Shown here: piece after piece, positions 28,601-38,536 of the stretch
How positions within the stretch are numbered: position 1 is the first letter of the stretch
Layout of the letters: each line of letters opens with the position of its first letter
Origin: Symbiodinium natans
Taxonomy: Eukaryota; Sar; Dinophyceae; Suessiales; Symbiodiniaceae
DNA: 47,714 bases
Direction of reading: 5' to 3'
NCBI GenBank assembly: GCA_905221605.1
Contig: CAJNDS010000123.1
Span: 126,001-173,714, forward strand
Made by a program: the position numbers and the translations under genes
Notes under the pieces: model-generated
Told to the model about the DNA's origin: nothing
The model's database searches: none
The model's input: the letters and a program-made list of their open reading frames with translations, nothing else

Positions 28601-31600
28601 ACCCTAAACCCTAAACCCTGAACCCTGAACCCTGAACTCCAAGACCAAGGCACCGCCTCCTCAGCCTCTGCGTTGGCCGCGTCGGTGCGGTGGCGTTGCA
28701 CCGTGTAGAGGCCCACCTTTTAGGGTTTAGGGTTTAGGGTTTAGGGTTTCGGGTTTAGGGTTTCGGGTTGTCTGCTCATTCAACGGGGTTTCAAAGGGTT
28801 TGTTCAGGGCTTGAGGGCTCAGAACTCTGGTTTACGGGTCCTTTCCGGGTTGCTTAAGCTTTTATGAAGGTGTATCAAAGCTTTATGAAGGGCTTTTAGG
28901 GTTTCTTGCGGGGCTCATAAGGGTTTATTAAGGGTTCATGAAAGGTTTAGTAAGGGTTGATTCGGAGTTTACTAAGGGTTTAGCAAGTTTCTTTTTTATG
29001 GGTTTATCAACTTCTACGGGTTCTACTCAGGGTTTATTGAGGCTTGACTAAGGGTTTAGGAAGGGGTTACTCAGGCTTTATTAAGGGCTTCAGGGCCTTA
29101 AAATCATGGTTTCATAGGGCTTTAGAGGGCTTAGGGACTTCGTAGCACAGTTTAGGGTTTAGGGTTTAGGGTTTAGGGTTTAGGGTTTAGGGTTTAGGGT
29201 TTAGGGTTTAGGGTTTTGGGAAGACCAGGGTGATTCGTCAGGGTTTAGGGTTCTTTAGAAGGCCAGGTGAATGGCGAGATTGGGGTTCTTTAGGGTCTTA
29301 CCTGGAGGCTCATGCCCAGCAACTCCAAAACCCCTTAATTAAAGAGTATCCCTTAAATTTTAATAGGAACCCTAATATGATTTGAGGTATATTCCCTAAT
29401 TAAGAGGTTTTGGAGTCTCTGGGTGGGTAGGTAGAAGTAGGGTTATAAGTACAGTGCCCTAAATAAGGCTTTTATCGGTTATAATCCTAGTTACCCTACT
29501 TCTGACCCCACTGAAAACCACCCATAAACCTCTCGGCAGGGTCTAGGGTCTTAGGGCGGTGGAGGGATGAAGATATTGAGCCCCAATAACCAAGGAAAAA
29601 AGGTTAAACTTTGCTATTCCTACTCAATAAGGAAGCCCAAAAAGTTTAAAGTTCAGCTATTGGCTAAGTAAGGGGTTTTACTCTTTGGGCTTCAGGGCCC
29701 GTCCCGTTGTGCAAAATCTAGAATCTAGACCCAGAGAGCCCAACACCCCTTGCCTAGGGGTTTAGGGTTTAGGGCTTTGAATAAGGGTTGAGGGTTTGGG
29801 GTGAGTAAGAAACCCTGTACGTAAAATTGAAAAGCCGCGTTGTGAGTTGGGTAACCAGGTGTACCCCCCCCAAACCGCCCAACCACCCCGCCTGCGCGCA
29901 CAGCAGCCTCGCCACGGGCAGGGAGGTTGATTTGCTGAGGGTTCCACCATAAACCCTAATGCCCTAAAGCACTCCCACTCGAAACTTGCAACCTTGAAGC
30001 GGATTCCTAGACCCTGGGACCTCGACCCTAAACGCTAGGGCCCAGCAGCCAACAACATTGCCAGCAAACGTGTCTCTAATCTCCCTAAACCCCTATCCCC
30101 TAACCCATAAATCGCCTAAAGCCGTAATTCCCTAAACCCTAAACCCTAAACCCTAAACCCTAAACCCTAAACCCTAAACCCTAAACCCCTGCCTGGAGCC
30201 ACTGATTAATTAATGAGGACGCTATGGTGAAGTTGCCCTGGGGTTGGACCCCAGGGACTTGGGTTTAGGGTTTAGGGCTTAGGGCTTAGGATAATTTAGG
30301 GTTTAGGGTTTAGGGTTTAGGGTTTAGGGTTTAGGGTTTAGGGTTAGGGTTTAGGGTTTAGGGTTTAGGGTTTAGGTCTTCGGTCTACGAGCCCTCCAAA
30401 AAGGACTCGTAGCCTCGCAATCGACCTGTTGTGAAGTAACCCAAACCCTCCCCAAACAGGAAGCCACAGTCTGAGCCCAGCCTTGACCCGAAACCGTCTG
30501 CAAGCCCTGAGCAGTAGATCCTCAAGGCCTAATCCCCTAAAGCCCCGAACCTGAACCTTTGGTGCCCCAAACCCTAAACCCTAAACCCTAAACCCTAAAC
30601 CCTAAACCCTAAACCCTAAACCCTTGGCCCCTAAACCGTTCACCCTAAACCTCTGGACACCCTGAGCCCTAAATCTTTGGTGCGAGCCAGGCCGCAGGAC
30701 AATTCCAAAGACTGTGGTGTTCCACTCAGAGCGGCCCACCATGCAGTAGAAGATGTACATCGGGACCTAGAGAAGGAGGGGTTTAGGGTTTAGGGTTTGG
30801 GGTTTAGGGTTTAGGGTTTAGGGTTTAGGGTTTAGGGGGGCGAGGCGGGTCCAGATAAGCTCAGGATAGGTCTAGGTAAGCCTGGATAAGCCTAGGATAA
30901 GCCTGCGGGATAGCGGAGAAAAAGGGATAAGCCCAGGATAAGCCCGGGATAAGCCCGGATCAGCCTACGTCGGATTGGCCTGGATAAGCCTGGAGAAGCC
31001 CAGCGTAATGGAGAATACCAATGTACACAGGGAATTTGTTCGCGTTAATCCCCGCTCTATTTTTTTGACACCATCGATTGCGTAAGTACTAGGTTAATAG
31101 ACTCACCTTCTCAATGGGGGGAGGGGGGGGGGGAGCGGATACTGTGGCGGCTTCTAGAATAGACTCTCAACCCAAGACCCTCAACCACCACTGGACCTGG
31201 AATTATTGAACTGAGTTGAATTGAACAGAACTGAATGGAATTGAATTGAACTTAGTTGAATTCGATTGTACTGATTTGAATTCAAGATGCAGGCCCGCAC
31301 CCTAAACCCGAACCCGACTGTAACCCTAAAGCCTGGAACCCGACAATCCTCCACACTCACGTTGAAGCCGATGCTCAAGCACCTCTGAAGGGCACTTCCT
31401 CCTAGGGTACCGCGACGCCATTGTCAAGAGAGTTGGTCATATGTATTTCTATACATATATGTATGTAAGATACACACACCAAACCAACACATACCAGCAT
31501 CATCACCAACCCCGCCACCACAAACAAAACACAACGCTCGATGGCTTGAGAACGATAGCCAACCCACTCGCCGGGATTTACATGCATAGTTTAGGGTTCA

Positions 31601-34600
31601 GGGTTCGGGGTTTAGGGAGTCTAGGGTTCAGAGGTCGAGGCCTTTTTTATGGGTTAAAGGGTAGATCCGAAACCCCTAAGCCCTAAACCCTAAACCCTAA
31701 ACTCTAAACCCTAAAACCCTAAAACCCTAAACCCCGTATAACCCCAAGACTGAAGCTCGCCCTCCGAGGCGCTGCTGAGCTGGCCCTGCAGACGTACTTC
31801 GCCACAGCGCTGAGCTTCCTTCGCTGGGAGGTCGGAGGAACTTTAGGGGCCATTTATTCGGGGTTTAGGGTTTAGGGTTGAGGGTTGAGGGTTTAGGGTT
31901 TAGGTTTAGGGCTTAGGGCTGAGGGTTTAGGGTTTAGGGTTTAGGGCTCGGGGTTTGGGGTTTTGGGTTTGATGCGTCAGGCGACGATGTATGGCTGGTT
32001 TTTGCTCAAACTTATTCAGGCAACTTTTCTTGTTACTGGATATAACCTTATTCAGCATGAAACCTTCAAGTAGCCCTAAACCCTAAACACTAAACCATAA
32101 ACCCCAAACCCCATGAAGCCTTCAAGTAAAGCCTCAAAACCCGCATGGGTTCGATCTGCAAGCTTCGAGGCCGCAGGGACGTCTTGAGGGCAGGCTGAAG
32201 CGGTCGAGTTCAGGGTTTAAGGTTTAAGGTTTAGGGTGTAGGGTGTAGGGTTTAGGGTTTAGGGTTTAGGATTTAGGGTTTTAGATGCAGAAGGAAGTCT
32301 ACACCCTAAAGAAGACAAATATGCTTGAACTTCATGCTGCCTTTTCCTGGTGCACAGGCATGCAGGTTCCTGAACCCAAATGCAAAGCAACAAAATGCTT
32401 CAGGGTTCCTTCTGCGTAGCGCGTGTCGACCAGAGGTTTGCTTCTGATGTCGTGACAATGTGAGCTACAGGTCACGGTTCTCAACTGTTTCAGCGAGACA
32501 AGAAGTGAACTCCGGCAAATTCCGCCTTTTTTCCGGCAAATTCCGCCTTTTATCCGGCCATTTCCGCCTTTTCCTTCAGGCTTTCATGGCTTGGCTTCAG
32601 GTTTGCGTGTTGTTTGAGTTTGCAAATTCAGGGTTCCTGCTTGTGGCTTCAGGCTTCCGTTGCTTCAACAAGCAAGAATCCACAGAAAACGTAGAAATGG
32701 AAGGTCCTCGAGTTGAACACCGTCACAAATGTCAAAGTAGCCTGTTTGTCGGCTGCCTAGCCAAATTCCGCCTTGCGGGCTGTTTTTGGGTCCATGTCTT
32801 GAAAAAGGCTGTTTTCATGGAAAGGCTGTTTTTTCACGTCATTTGAAGGCTCCAGGTAAACCCTAAACCCTAAACCCTAAACCCTTAAGGGGGCTCACTG
32901 AAGGTGAAGAACAAACTCTACACTGGGAGGAGCCGGGCGTCCGGAAGACAAGTGCCGAGGAGACTGCCTGGATGCAGAGTTTATCTTAGTTGCTGAGTTC
33001 ATAAGCCCCCCCGCCCCCAAAAAAAAAGCACACAATCAGTTCTATAGGGGATTACGTACCCCAAAAAGTGTAAAGTGTACTCAATCAGCTTCTAATTAAG
33101 TTATAGATAAAGGGTTCAGGCCAGGGGGCTTCTTAGGGTTTAGGGTTTAGGGCTTTAGGGTTTGGGGTGGAGGGTTTAGGGCTTGGGGGTTTAGGCTTTA
33201 GGGTTGTGGGTTTGGGGCTTTAAGGTCTAGCATTTCGGGCTTAGGGATTTTGGGCTCTAGGGTTAAGGAAGTAGGGTTGAGGGCTTCTGCCTACTTCTCT
33301 CATGATTCCGTTTACTGCATGCATGGCCGCATCACGCTCTTCACGTCTTCGGTTGCTGCGTCTCACTTCTCTTCATGAAAAGTCAACAGAACATACTATA
33401 CCCTTACTCTCTTCTCCCTCTCTCTCCCTCTCACTTTGTCTCTCTCTCTCTCTCTCAATTCTTCAACCTGCTGTAAATCTATTCTTTGCATGGGCTGCAA
33501 TCATTTGTCAAGCATCAGCAGCTCAACAACACGAATACACGCAACACATTGTTTGGCTTCCTCTGGGCAAACAGGGGGCTCTTGAGTTTGTGCTTCGGGT
33601 GACCCCAAACCTCAGACCCTAAACCACAAGACTGACCGGCACCAAAAACCCAAACTCACTGCATGAGCAGGCGCAGTCTCGCCGGTTCTGGGTTCAGGGC
33701 TTGGGAGGCCTGTGGAAGCTGTGTTTAGGGTTTAGGGCCTGTCGTGAGGTCTTCTCAGCAGGACGGTTTTATGGTTAAGGTCTTGAAGTTGCGAGGAGTT
33801 GGAGGCCAAGAAGCATTGCTGAGGTCCGCGAAGACTGCCAGAAAGGTATTCCCATCCCAGCCTTCCAGCTTGATTTGAGCCCACAGACCTCGACCCTAGA
33901 GGAACTTGCTAAGGACTTTTTGGGTCTAGGGCCTAGGTTTATCTGGCAGAACCTAAATACATGAACACAAAAGAGTCTAATAATACATATATACATATGC
34001 ATATATACATATATATATATATATTTATATTTATTTATTTATTTGTTTATACATGCACATATTTTCCTTTATCAAATTTACATATTTATGAACGCTGTAC
34101 ATCTATGCCCTAACACAGGAAACCCTGAAACACGAGGCCCTGAGCCTTAAACCCCCCCCCACAAGCCGGCGGGATGCGAGTACCTCTTGCGTGGGAGCCA
34201 CCCACTTGTCGTGCATGGGCGCCAGCAAGACGCGCAGGCCCATTGAGCTCTCCATCAGAGCTTTCAGACTCGCCTGCGGTGGTTCGAGCACTTTCATGAG
34301 CTTGGTGTGTTGGTCTGCGGACAGGGCGAACGTCGCCCCAAAGTCCATCACAGACGGATCACAACGGGATCGGCCGCACTGGGCGAAGACGGGCAGGGAG
34401 CGGAAGTGGGAAACAGATCCTTTGATCTTCTGGCTCTTTAATTCGTAGTCGCTTGCCTCCGACCCTGCTGCTTGAAAGAGTAGTCGAGTTTCTTCAGCTG
34501 CAGCAGCTGGATCAACACCCGCGGCCACACCGGCCATGCTACAAACCCTAGACCCGACCCTACAACCTAACCGCATAGCAGACGGAACTGCCAGAAAGGC

Positions 34601-37600
34601 GGGTGTCTTGTTGCAGGGCTTCAGGTAGATGGCATATAAGCTTCAGGCCAGCAGGGCCGTTGAGGGTTTGGAGTCCAAATGCCGAGGGTGAAGGGCTTAG
34701 GGTTTGGGGTCTAATTCGGGACACGATGCAGCAGAACATTTATGCCCCTTCGGAAAGGGAGAGACACGACTTTTTGTGCAAGTACATTTCCCGCTGCTTG
34801 AGGGTGTGTAGTCTACTTTAGGTAAGGTGTAAAAGGGACTCGGGGTATAGTTTGGAAGCGGCTTGGGCTTGCAGGCTTGTGGGTTTACCGTTTAGGGTTT
34901 AGGGTTTGGGGTTAAGGGTTTCGGGGTTGGGGTTTACGAGGTTTAGGGTTTAGGTTTGAAGGCAGAAATACCCTTACCCTTAGCCCTTCACCCGAAACCC
35001 AGGCCTTTGCTCGTGAGGCATATGCAGGAGGCCACGCCCTTGCTTGGATGCTCAGGTTTGGCTCAGGGCTGAGGGGTTCAGGGCCCTAAACCCTAAACCA
35101 TAAACCCTAAACCCTAAACTTTAAGCCGTTTCGGGTTTAGGGTTTAGATGTTAGGGGCTGCTCGACGGCCACTGTAGAATTGCCTGACATTTAACTGCGG
35201 CTTTAGACGGCTTTGCGCGCCCAACTCCCGGAATGTTACGTTCTAAATGACCATATGTCACATGACAACCCCCAAACCTAATGAAATCCCAAACCCCCCA
35301 AAACCTTGAGCCTTAAGCCATAACAGAAACCTTCACCAAAAAAAAAACTTCAAGTGCGAAATGGCTAGGAAGACCCAAAAGCCTAAACTGCTGCACCTCA
35401 GACGTAAACCTTAGCCAGGCCCTAAACGCGAAGACCCTAAACCCTACAAACCATTGAGCACCCGAAGCTCAATGACAATAGAGCCGAATCCTGATCGCCA
35501 AACTTGAGCCGTCGCCCCCAGACACAAAAGCCGCAAACAGGGTGGTTTAGGGTTTAGTGTTTAGGGTTACTACACGGATTTAGGGTACGTAGGGTTTAGG
35601 CTTGACTCCACGAAACCCCCAAATCCTGGACTTGTATCAAATGTTTGGCGTGGGGATAGGAGTCGGGCTTTAGAACTCTTAGGGCTTGGGGCTTTAGGGT
35701 TTTGGGTTCGGGGTCTTAAAACCAAAAGGGGCCCCTGCCTCCTTGGCGCCTGCTCAGCCCCCAATACCATCAACCACCGAACGCCCCATACCTGTTCAGC
35801 CAAGCCCTAAACCCTACCTTAAACCCCCCTAAGCCTTAACCATCCACCCCAAACCCCAAACCCTAAACCACAAAAACCCTAAACCCCCTAAACCCAAAAC
35901 CCAACCTAAACCCTAAACGCTCAACCCTAGCCCTAAACCCCAAAAACCCTAAAACCGCCAAAAAACCCTAAACCCCAAAAACCCTGAACCCACCCTAAAC
36001 CCTCAACTCCAACAACCCCTACACCCTGAACCCTAAACCCCAAAAACCCTGAACCCACCCTAAACCCTCAACCCCAACAACCCCTACACCCTGAACCCCC
36101 AATATGCCATTTAGGATCCCCCAGGTGTCGCATGCACTCCGCGTGCTCCGCGGAGTCGCAGGTAGGGTGGTTTGGCCCGCCTAGCTTGGGGTTTGGGGTT
36201 TAGGGTTTAGGGTTTGGGGTTTAGGGTTTAGGGTTTAGGGCTACTTGGAGGTTCACAGGTACTTATAAGTGGGGTTGGAAGTAGGGTAACTATACTTATG
36301 TCCGGCTAGAGCCTTATTTAGGGTACATATAACTCTACTTCTTACTACCCGTGAACCTTCAAGTAGTATGGCCATTAAAACCCTCTGAAAATATTTCTAT
36401 TCTATAACAATTAAATATGATGCTCTCATACCCAAGAAGGGAACATACAAAATATCCCAAGGGCCTACCTTCAGGGTTTAGGGGCTGGGGCTGAGCAAAG
36501 GTTTGGGTTTTAGGGCTTGGACGATTGGTAGGGCTTTAGAACTTTCTGCAGCTTCAGGGTAATAGCCTGTATTCAGGGTAATAGCCTGTAGAGTTTTAGT
36601 ATTCAGGCGATGAATGGTTGTGTGAGCTTAAGGGCTGAAAGGGCTTAGGGTTTAGGGTGACATGTGTAGCCGCAAAAGAGGCTTTAATGTGCCAAGAATG
36701 CAGCCACATCTCCTTTTCTTAAGGGCATCTAGTTTGCTCGAGGCAGTTGTGGGTCCTAAACCCTAAACCCTAAACCCCTCGATTTCTGGAGAGCACGCCG
36801 GTACTCGCATGAATTCAGACTCTCCGAAGCTGCATATACAAAGCGGCGATGTTAACCCCAAAGCCGTGAACCCTGTAAACCCTATAAACCCTGCAAACCA
36901 TGTAAACCCGCCTATAAACCCTACAGGGTGGGGCCCCCTTACTATACTAACTGTAGTTAAGGGACTTATAACCTAACTTAGGGTCCTTATAACCCAATTT
37001 AGGGCCCTTATAACTCTACTTATAACTAGGGGGCCCCACCCTGTATAGAAAACCCTATAGAATCCTATTAACCCAGCGCCCTGAAGCCCCCTAAACCCCC
37101 CTAAACCCCCCCAAACCCCTAAACCCCTAAACCCCAAAAAAACCCTAAACCCTAAACCCCCTAAACCCTTAAACCCCCTAAACCCCCTGAACCCCCTAAA
37201 CCCCCTAAACCCCCTGAACCCCCTAAATCCGCTAAACCCCCTAAACCCCTAAACCCCCTAAGCCCCCCTAAACCCCCCCCGAACCCAGTCCACCCCCCAC
37301 CCCCCACCACGCCCAGCCTGAGAATAGGGACCAGCTCCTCACGAGTTGGCTTTAAAGGGGTCAGGCTTATTGAGCCCCAAGGCCTTCTATACGGTTTAGG
37401 GTTTAGGGTTTAGGGTTTAGGGTTTAGGGCTTCGGGTTTAGGGTTTAGGGTACCCGGTTATGCGGTTTAGGTTGTAGGTCTATACACCACACCCCCAAAA
37501 CCCCGGCAAAGTCAGTGCTCTGCAAACTCACATCAAAAATCAGTTCGAAGCTCCTCGCACGGTTTAGGGTTTAGGGTTTAGGGTTTAGGGTTTAATCCCA

Positions 37601-38442
37601 TGAATAGTCGGTCCCGCTCTCGTCCCGCAGCGTGGCGTCGACCGAGGGCAGGAAGCCCAACTGTGACATGCAGTTTGGGGTTGTAGGGTTGTAGGGTTGT
37701 AGGGTTTAGGGTTTTGGGTTCTAGGGTTCTAGGGTTTAGGGTCTAGGGTCTAGGGTCTAGGGTTCTAGGGTTCTAGGGTTCTAGGGTTCTAGGGTTCTAG
37801 GGTTCTAGGGTTCTAGGGTTCCAGGGTTCCAGGGTTCCAGGGTTTAGGGTTTAGGGTTTAGGGTTTAGGGTTTAGGGTTTAGGGTTTAGGGTTTAGGGTT
37901 GAGGGCTCTAGCGTTCTGGGGGGCTTTGCGCTTTTTTTTTTTTTTTTTTTTTTTTTTGGGGGGGGGTTGTGGACCCTACTCTAATTATTCATTCAGGCCC
38001 CTATGTTAAGGGTTTTTAGGGTTTAGGGTTTAGGTTGAGGATGTCTGGGTGTGTTTGGGGGGAAAGGGGGGTTGGGCTGGGGCCGGGCACGAGCTGTACC
38101 ACAACACCAGAAACGGTTGCCTTATAACCCGAAGTCCTAAGCCCTAAGCCCTACACCCTAAACTGCCCTAAATAAACCCTAAACCCTAAACCCCAAAACC
38201 CAAACCCTAAACCCCAAACCCCAGACCCTAAACCCTCCCCCGTTGTCGGAACTCTTCCAGAGAATGAATGCACTGTGCATCGACCAATCTGGGTGGCAGT
38301 GCTGCTGCACCATGAGAGTATCAGGGGGTCACCGTACGGTGCCATGATGCTGATGTGACTGCGTAGGTGGTCCCATCCAGTGGCAGTGACACGTCAACTC
38401 CACTCCTCCTCATGAACGAACCCATCGGATCCTCGTACCTGT
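25678..38442 (-). CDS. very long gene, about 40 small exons, unknown product, stop at 25678
   Basis: Exons with phase joined, 5' part: 37620-37660, 37532-37553, 37343-37386, 36787-36829, 36693-36728, 36543-36585. Middle: 35173-35224, 34992-35038, 34718-34796, 34184-34640 (the longest, 457 nt). Then 33316-33365, 32924-32967, 32370-32443, 32124-32194, 31751-31818, 31361-31401, 31107-31153, 30693-30766, 30389-30425, 30193-30237, 29821-29934, 29682-29717, 28654-28716, 27909-28013, 27748-27782, 27445-27525, 27189-27234, 26992-27047, 26889-26956, 26589-26640, 26148-26232, 25678-25710 (TAG). Pieces: KALGLNKPDPFKANS, MYIFYCMVGRSEWNTTVFGI, NFTIASSLINQWLQ, CELAARLIARLPRLDS. Unresolved joins: 36543 to 35224 and 34184 to 33365 (an exon at about 33800-33895 reads LWAQIKLEGWDGNTFL). 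It may be two genes. No domain is recognised. Donors are GT, GC and GA. Confidence 0.45.
25826..25955. mobile_element. family C hairpin
   Basis: The left arm (TTGGGATGTTCCCCCTTATA, then CCTTAATAGG) and right arm (TTAAGGACTGTGAGTATAAG, then AACATCCCAA) pair as inverted repeats around a heptamer-rich loop. A half copy lies at 5417-5452. It is nested in a larger element whose right end (CTACCCGTGAACCTCC, near 26025) is family A-like. Confidence 0.6.
26648..26786. mobile_element. family E short element, copy 2
   Basis: It starts CTTAGGGAAGTTCCATGGTC and ends CATATAACTACCCTTAG, forming terminal inverted repeats. The core, with ACCCAAGGGCCCATACTTCA, matches 19395-19543. It lies in an intron of the long gene. 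Confidence 0.75.
27909..28013 (-). CDS. internal exon of the long gene
   Basis: 105 nt, phase 0 to 0: a CTTCAG|G acceptor, a Lys/Ser-rich reading (RAKSPNKDKAQSVGSLAG), and a perfect GTGAGT donor at 27903-27908. It is one of the clearest exons of the window. Confidence 0.6.
29297..29535. mobile_element. composite hairpin element, diverged family A with inner palindrome
   Basis: The outer ends CCTGGAGGCTCATGCCCAG and CACCCATAAACCTCTCGGCAGG are diverged family A ends. Inside, CTCCAAAACCCCTTAATTAA (29309) pairs with TTAATTAGGGAATAT-type sequence ending AGAGGTTTTGGAG (29422). One hairpin is nested in another. Confidence 0.55.
30852..31003 (+). repeat. GGATAAGCC minisatellite
   Basis: About 14 degenerate copies of a 9-11-bp unit (GGATAAGCCYRG) with insertions. 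It lies in the intron between exons 31107-31153 and 30693-30766 of the long gene. Confidence 0.85.
31201..31284 (+). repeat. TTGAA pentanucleotide repeat
   Basis: Degenerate TTGAA/CTGAA units, intronic in the long gene. Confidence 0.85.
32510..32580 (+). repeat. short TCCGGCAAATTCCGCCTTTT repeat
   Basis: Three tandem copies of a 20-21-bp unit, the last diverged (CCGGCCATTTCCGCC). A related piece (CCAAATTCCGCCTT) lies at about 32760. The surrounding plus-strand open frame (32460-32846) is probably not a gene. Confidence 0.8.
33412..33457 (+). repeat. (CT)n microsatellite
   Basis: TCTCTC runs with CCCTCTC interruptions, intronic in the long gene. Confidence 0.9.
33985..34085 (+). repeat. AT-rich (ATAC)n/(TTTA)n tract
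   Basis: TATATACATATG-type repeats grade into TTTATTTA repeats, in an intron of the long gene between 34184 and 33895. Confidence 0.9.
36241..36366. mobile_element. hairpin element, family A
   Basis: Ends CTACTTGGAGGTTCACAGGTA and TACCCGTGAACCTTCAAGTAG, with sub-terminal ACTTATAAGT. 126 bp, directly following TTTAGGG. Intronic. Confidence 0.8.
36553..36590 (+). repeat. 19-bp tandem duplication across a splice acceptor
   Basis: TTCAGGGTAATAGCCTGTA occurs twice in tandem. On the minus strand it duplicates a TACAG|GCTATTACCCTG acceptor and exon start. Confidence 0.85.
36921..37047. mobile_element. family D hairpin element
   Basis: Ends CTACAGGGTGGGGCCCCCTT and CTAGGGGGCCCCACCCTGTA are terminal inverted repeats. 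The interior has three CCTTATAACYYAAYTTAGG-like direct repeats. About 127 bp, no coding frame, beside an exon of the long gene. Confidence 0.75.
37081..37270 (-). repeat. variant heptamer block CCCCCTAAA
   Basis: About 20 copies of a telomere-like unit lengthened by extra C (CCCCCTAAA, CCCCCTGAA). The variant is locally homogenised. Confidence 0.85.
37680..37905 (+). repeat. variant heptamer blocks GGGTTGTA, GGGTCTA, GGGTTCTA, GGGTTCCA
   Basis: Successive blocks, each of 3-8 copies of one variant, grade into canonical TTTAGGG (from about 37842). This is what stepwise slippage or conversion spreading of point variants would give. Confidence 0.9.
38250..38442 (-). CDS. coding-like segment at the 5' side of the long gene
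   Basis: Minus reading after ACAG|G gives YEDPMGSFMRRSGVDVSLPL and on to TSASWHRTVTP, then TGA. The same frame continues as ALPPRLVDAQCIHSLEEFRQ. A short intron between GTGTCA or GTACGG and a GGTGCAG acceptor would remove the stop. Alternatively the copy is broken. The internal structure is unresolved. Confidence 0.4.
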
Positions 38443-38536
38443 CCCCAACCCTAAACCCTAAACCCTAAACCCTAAACCCTAAGTACGTAGGACCTTTCTG
38501 CTCTATTTGGCTTTGCTCTCTGCCTGACTAGCTTTT

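Noticed and set aside
31402-31587. Minus frame with a membrane-like stretch (LFVVAGLVMMLVCVGLVCVS)
   Set aside because: The flanking exons 31751-31818 and 31361-31401 join in phase without it, so it is more likely intronic.
32460-32846. 128-codon plus-strand open frame
   Set aside because: It starts in a 20-bp tandem repeat, is on the strand opposite to phased exons on both sides, and shows no conserved motif.
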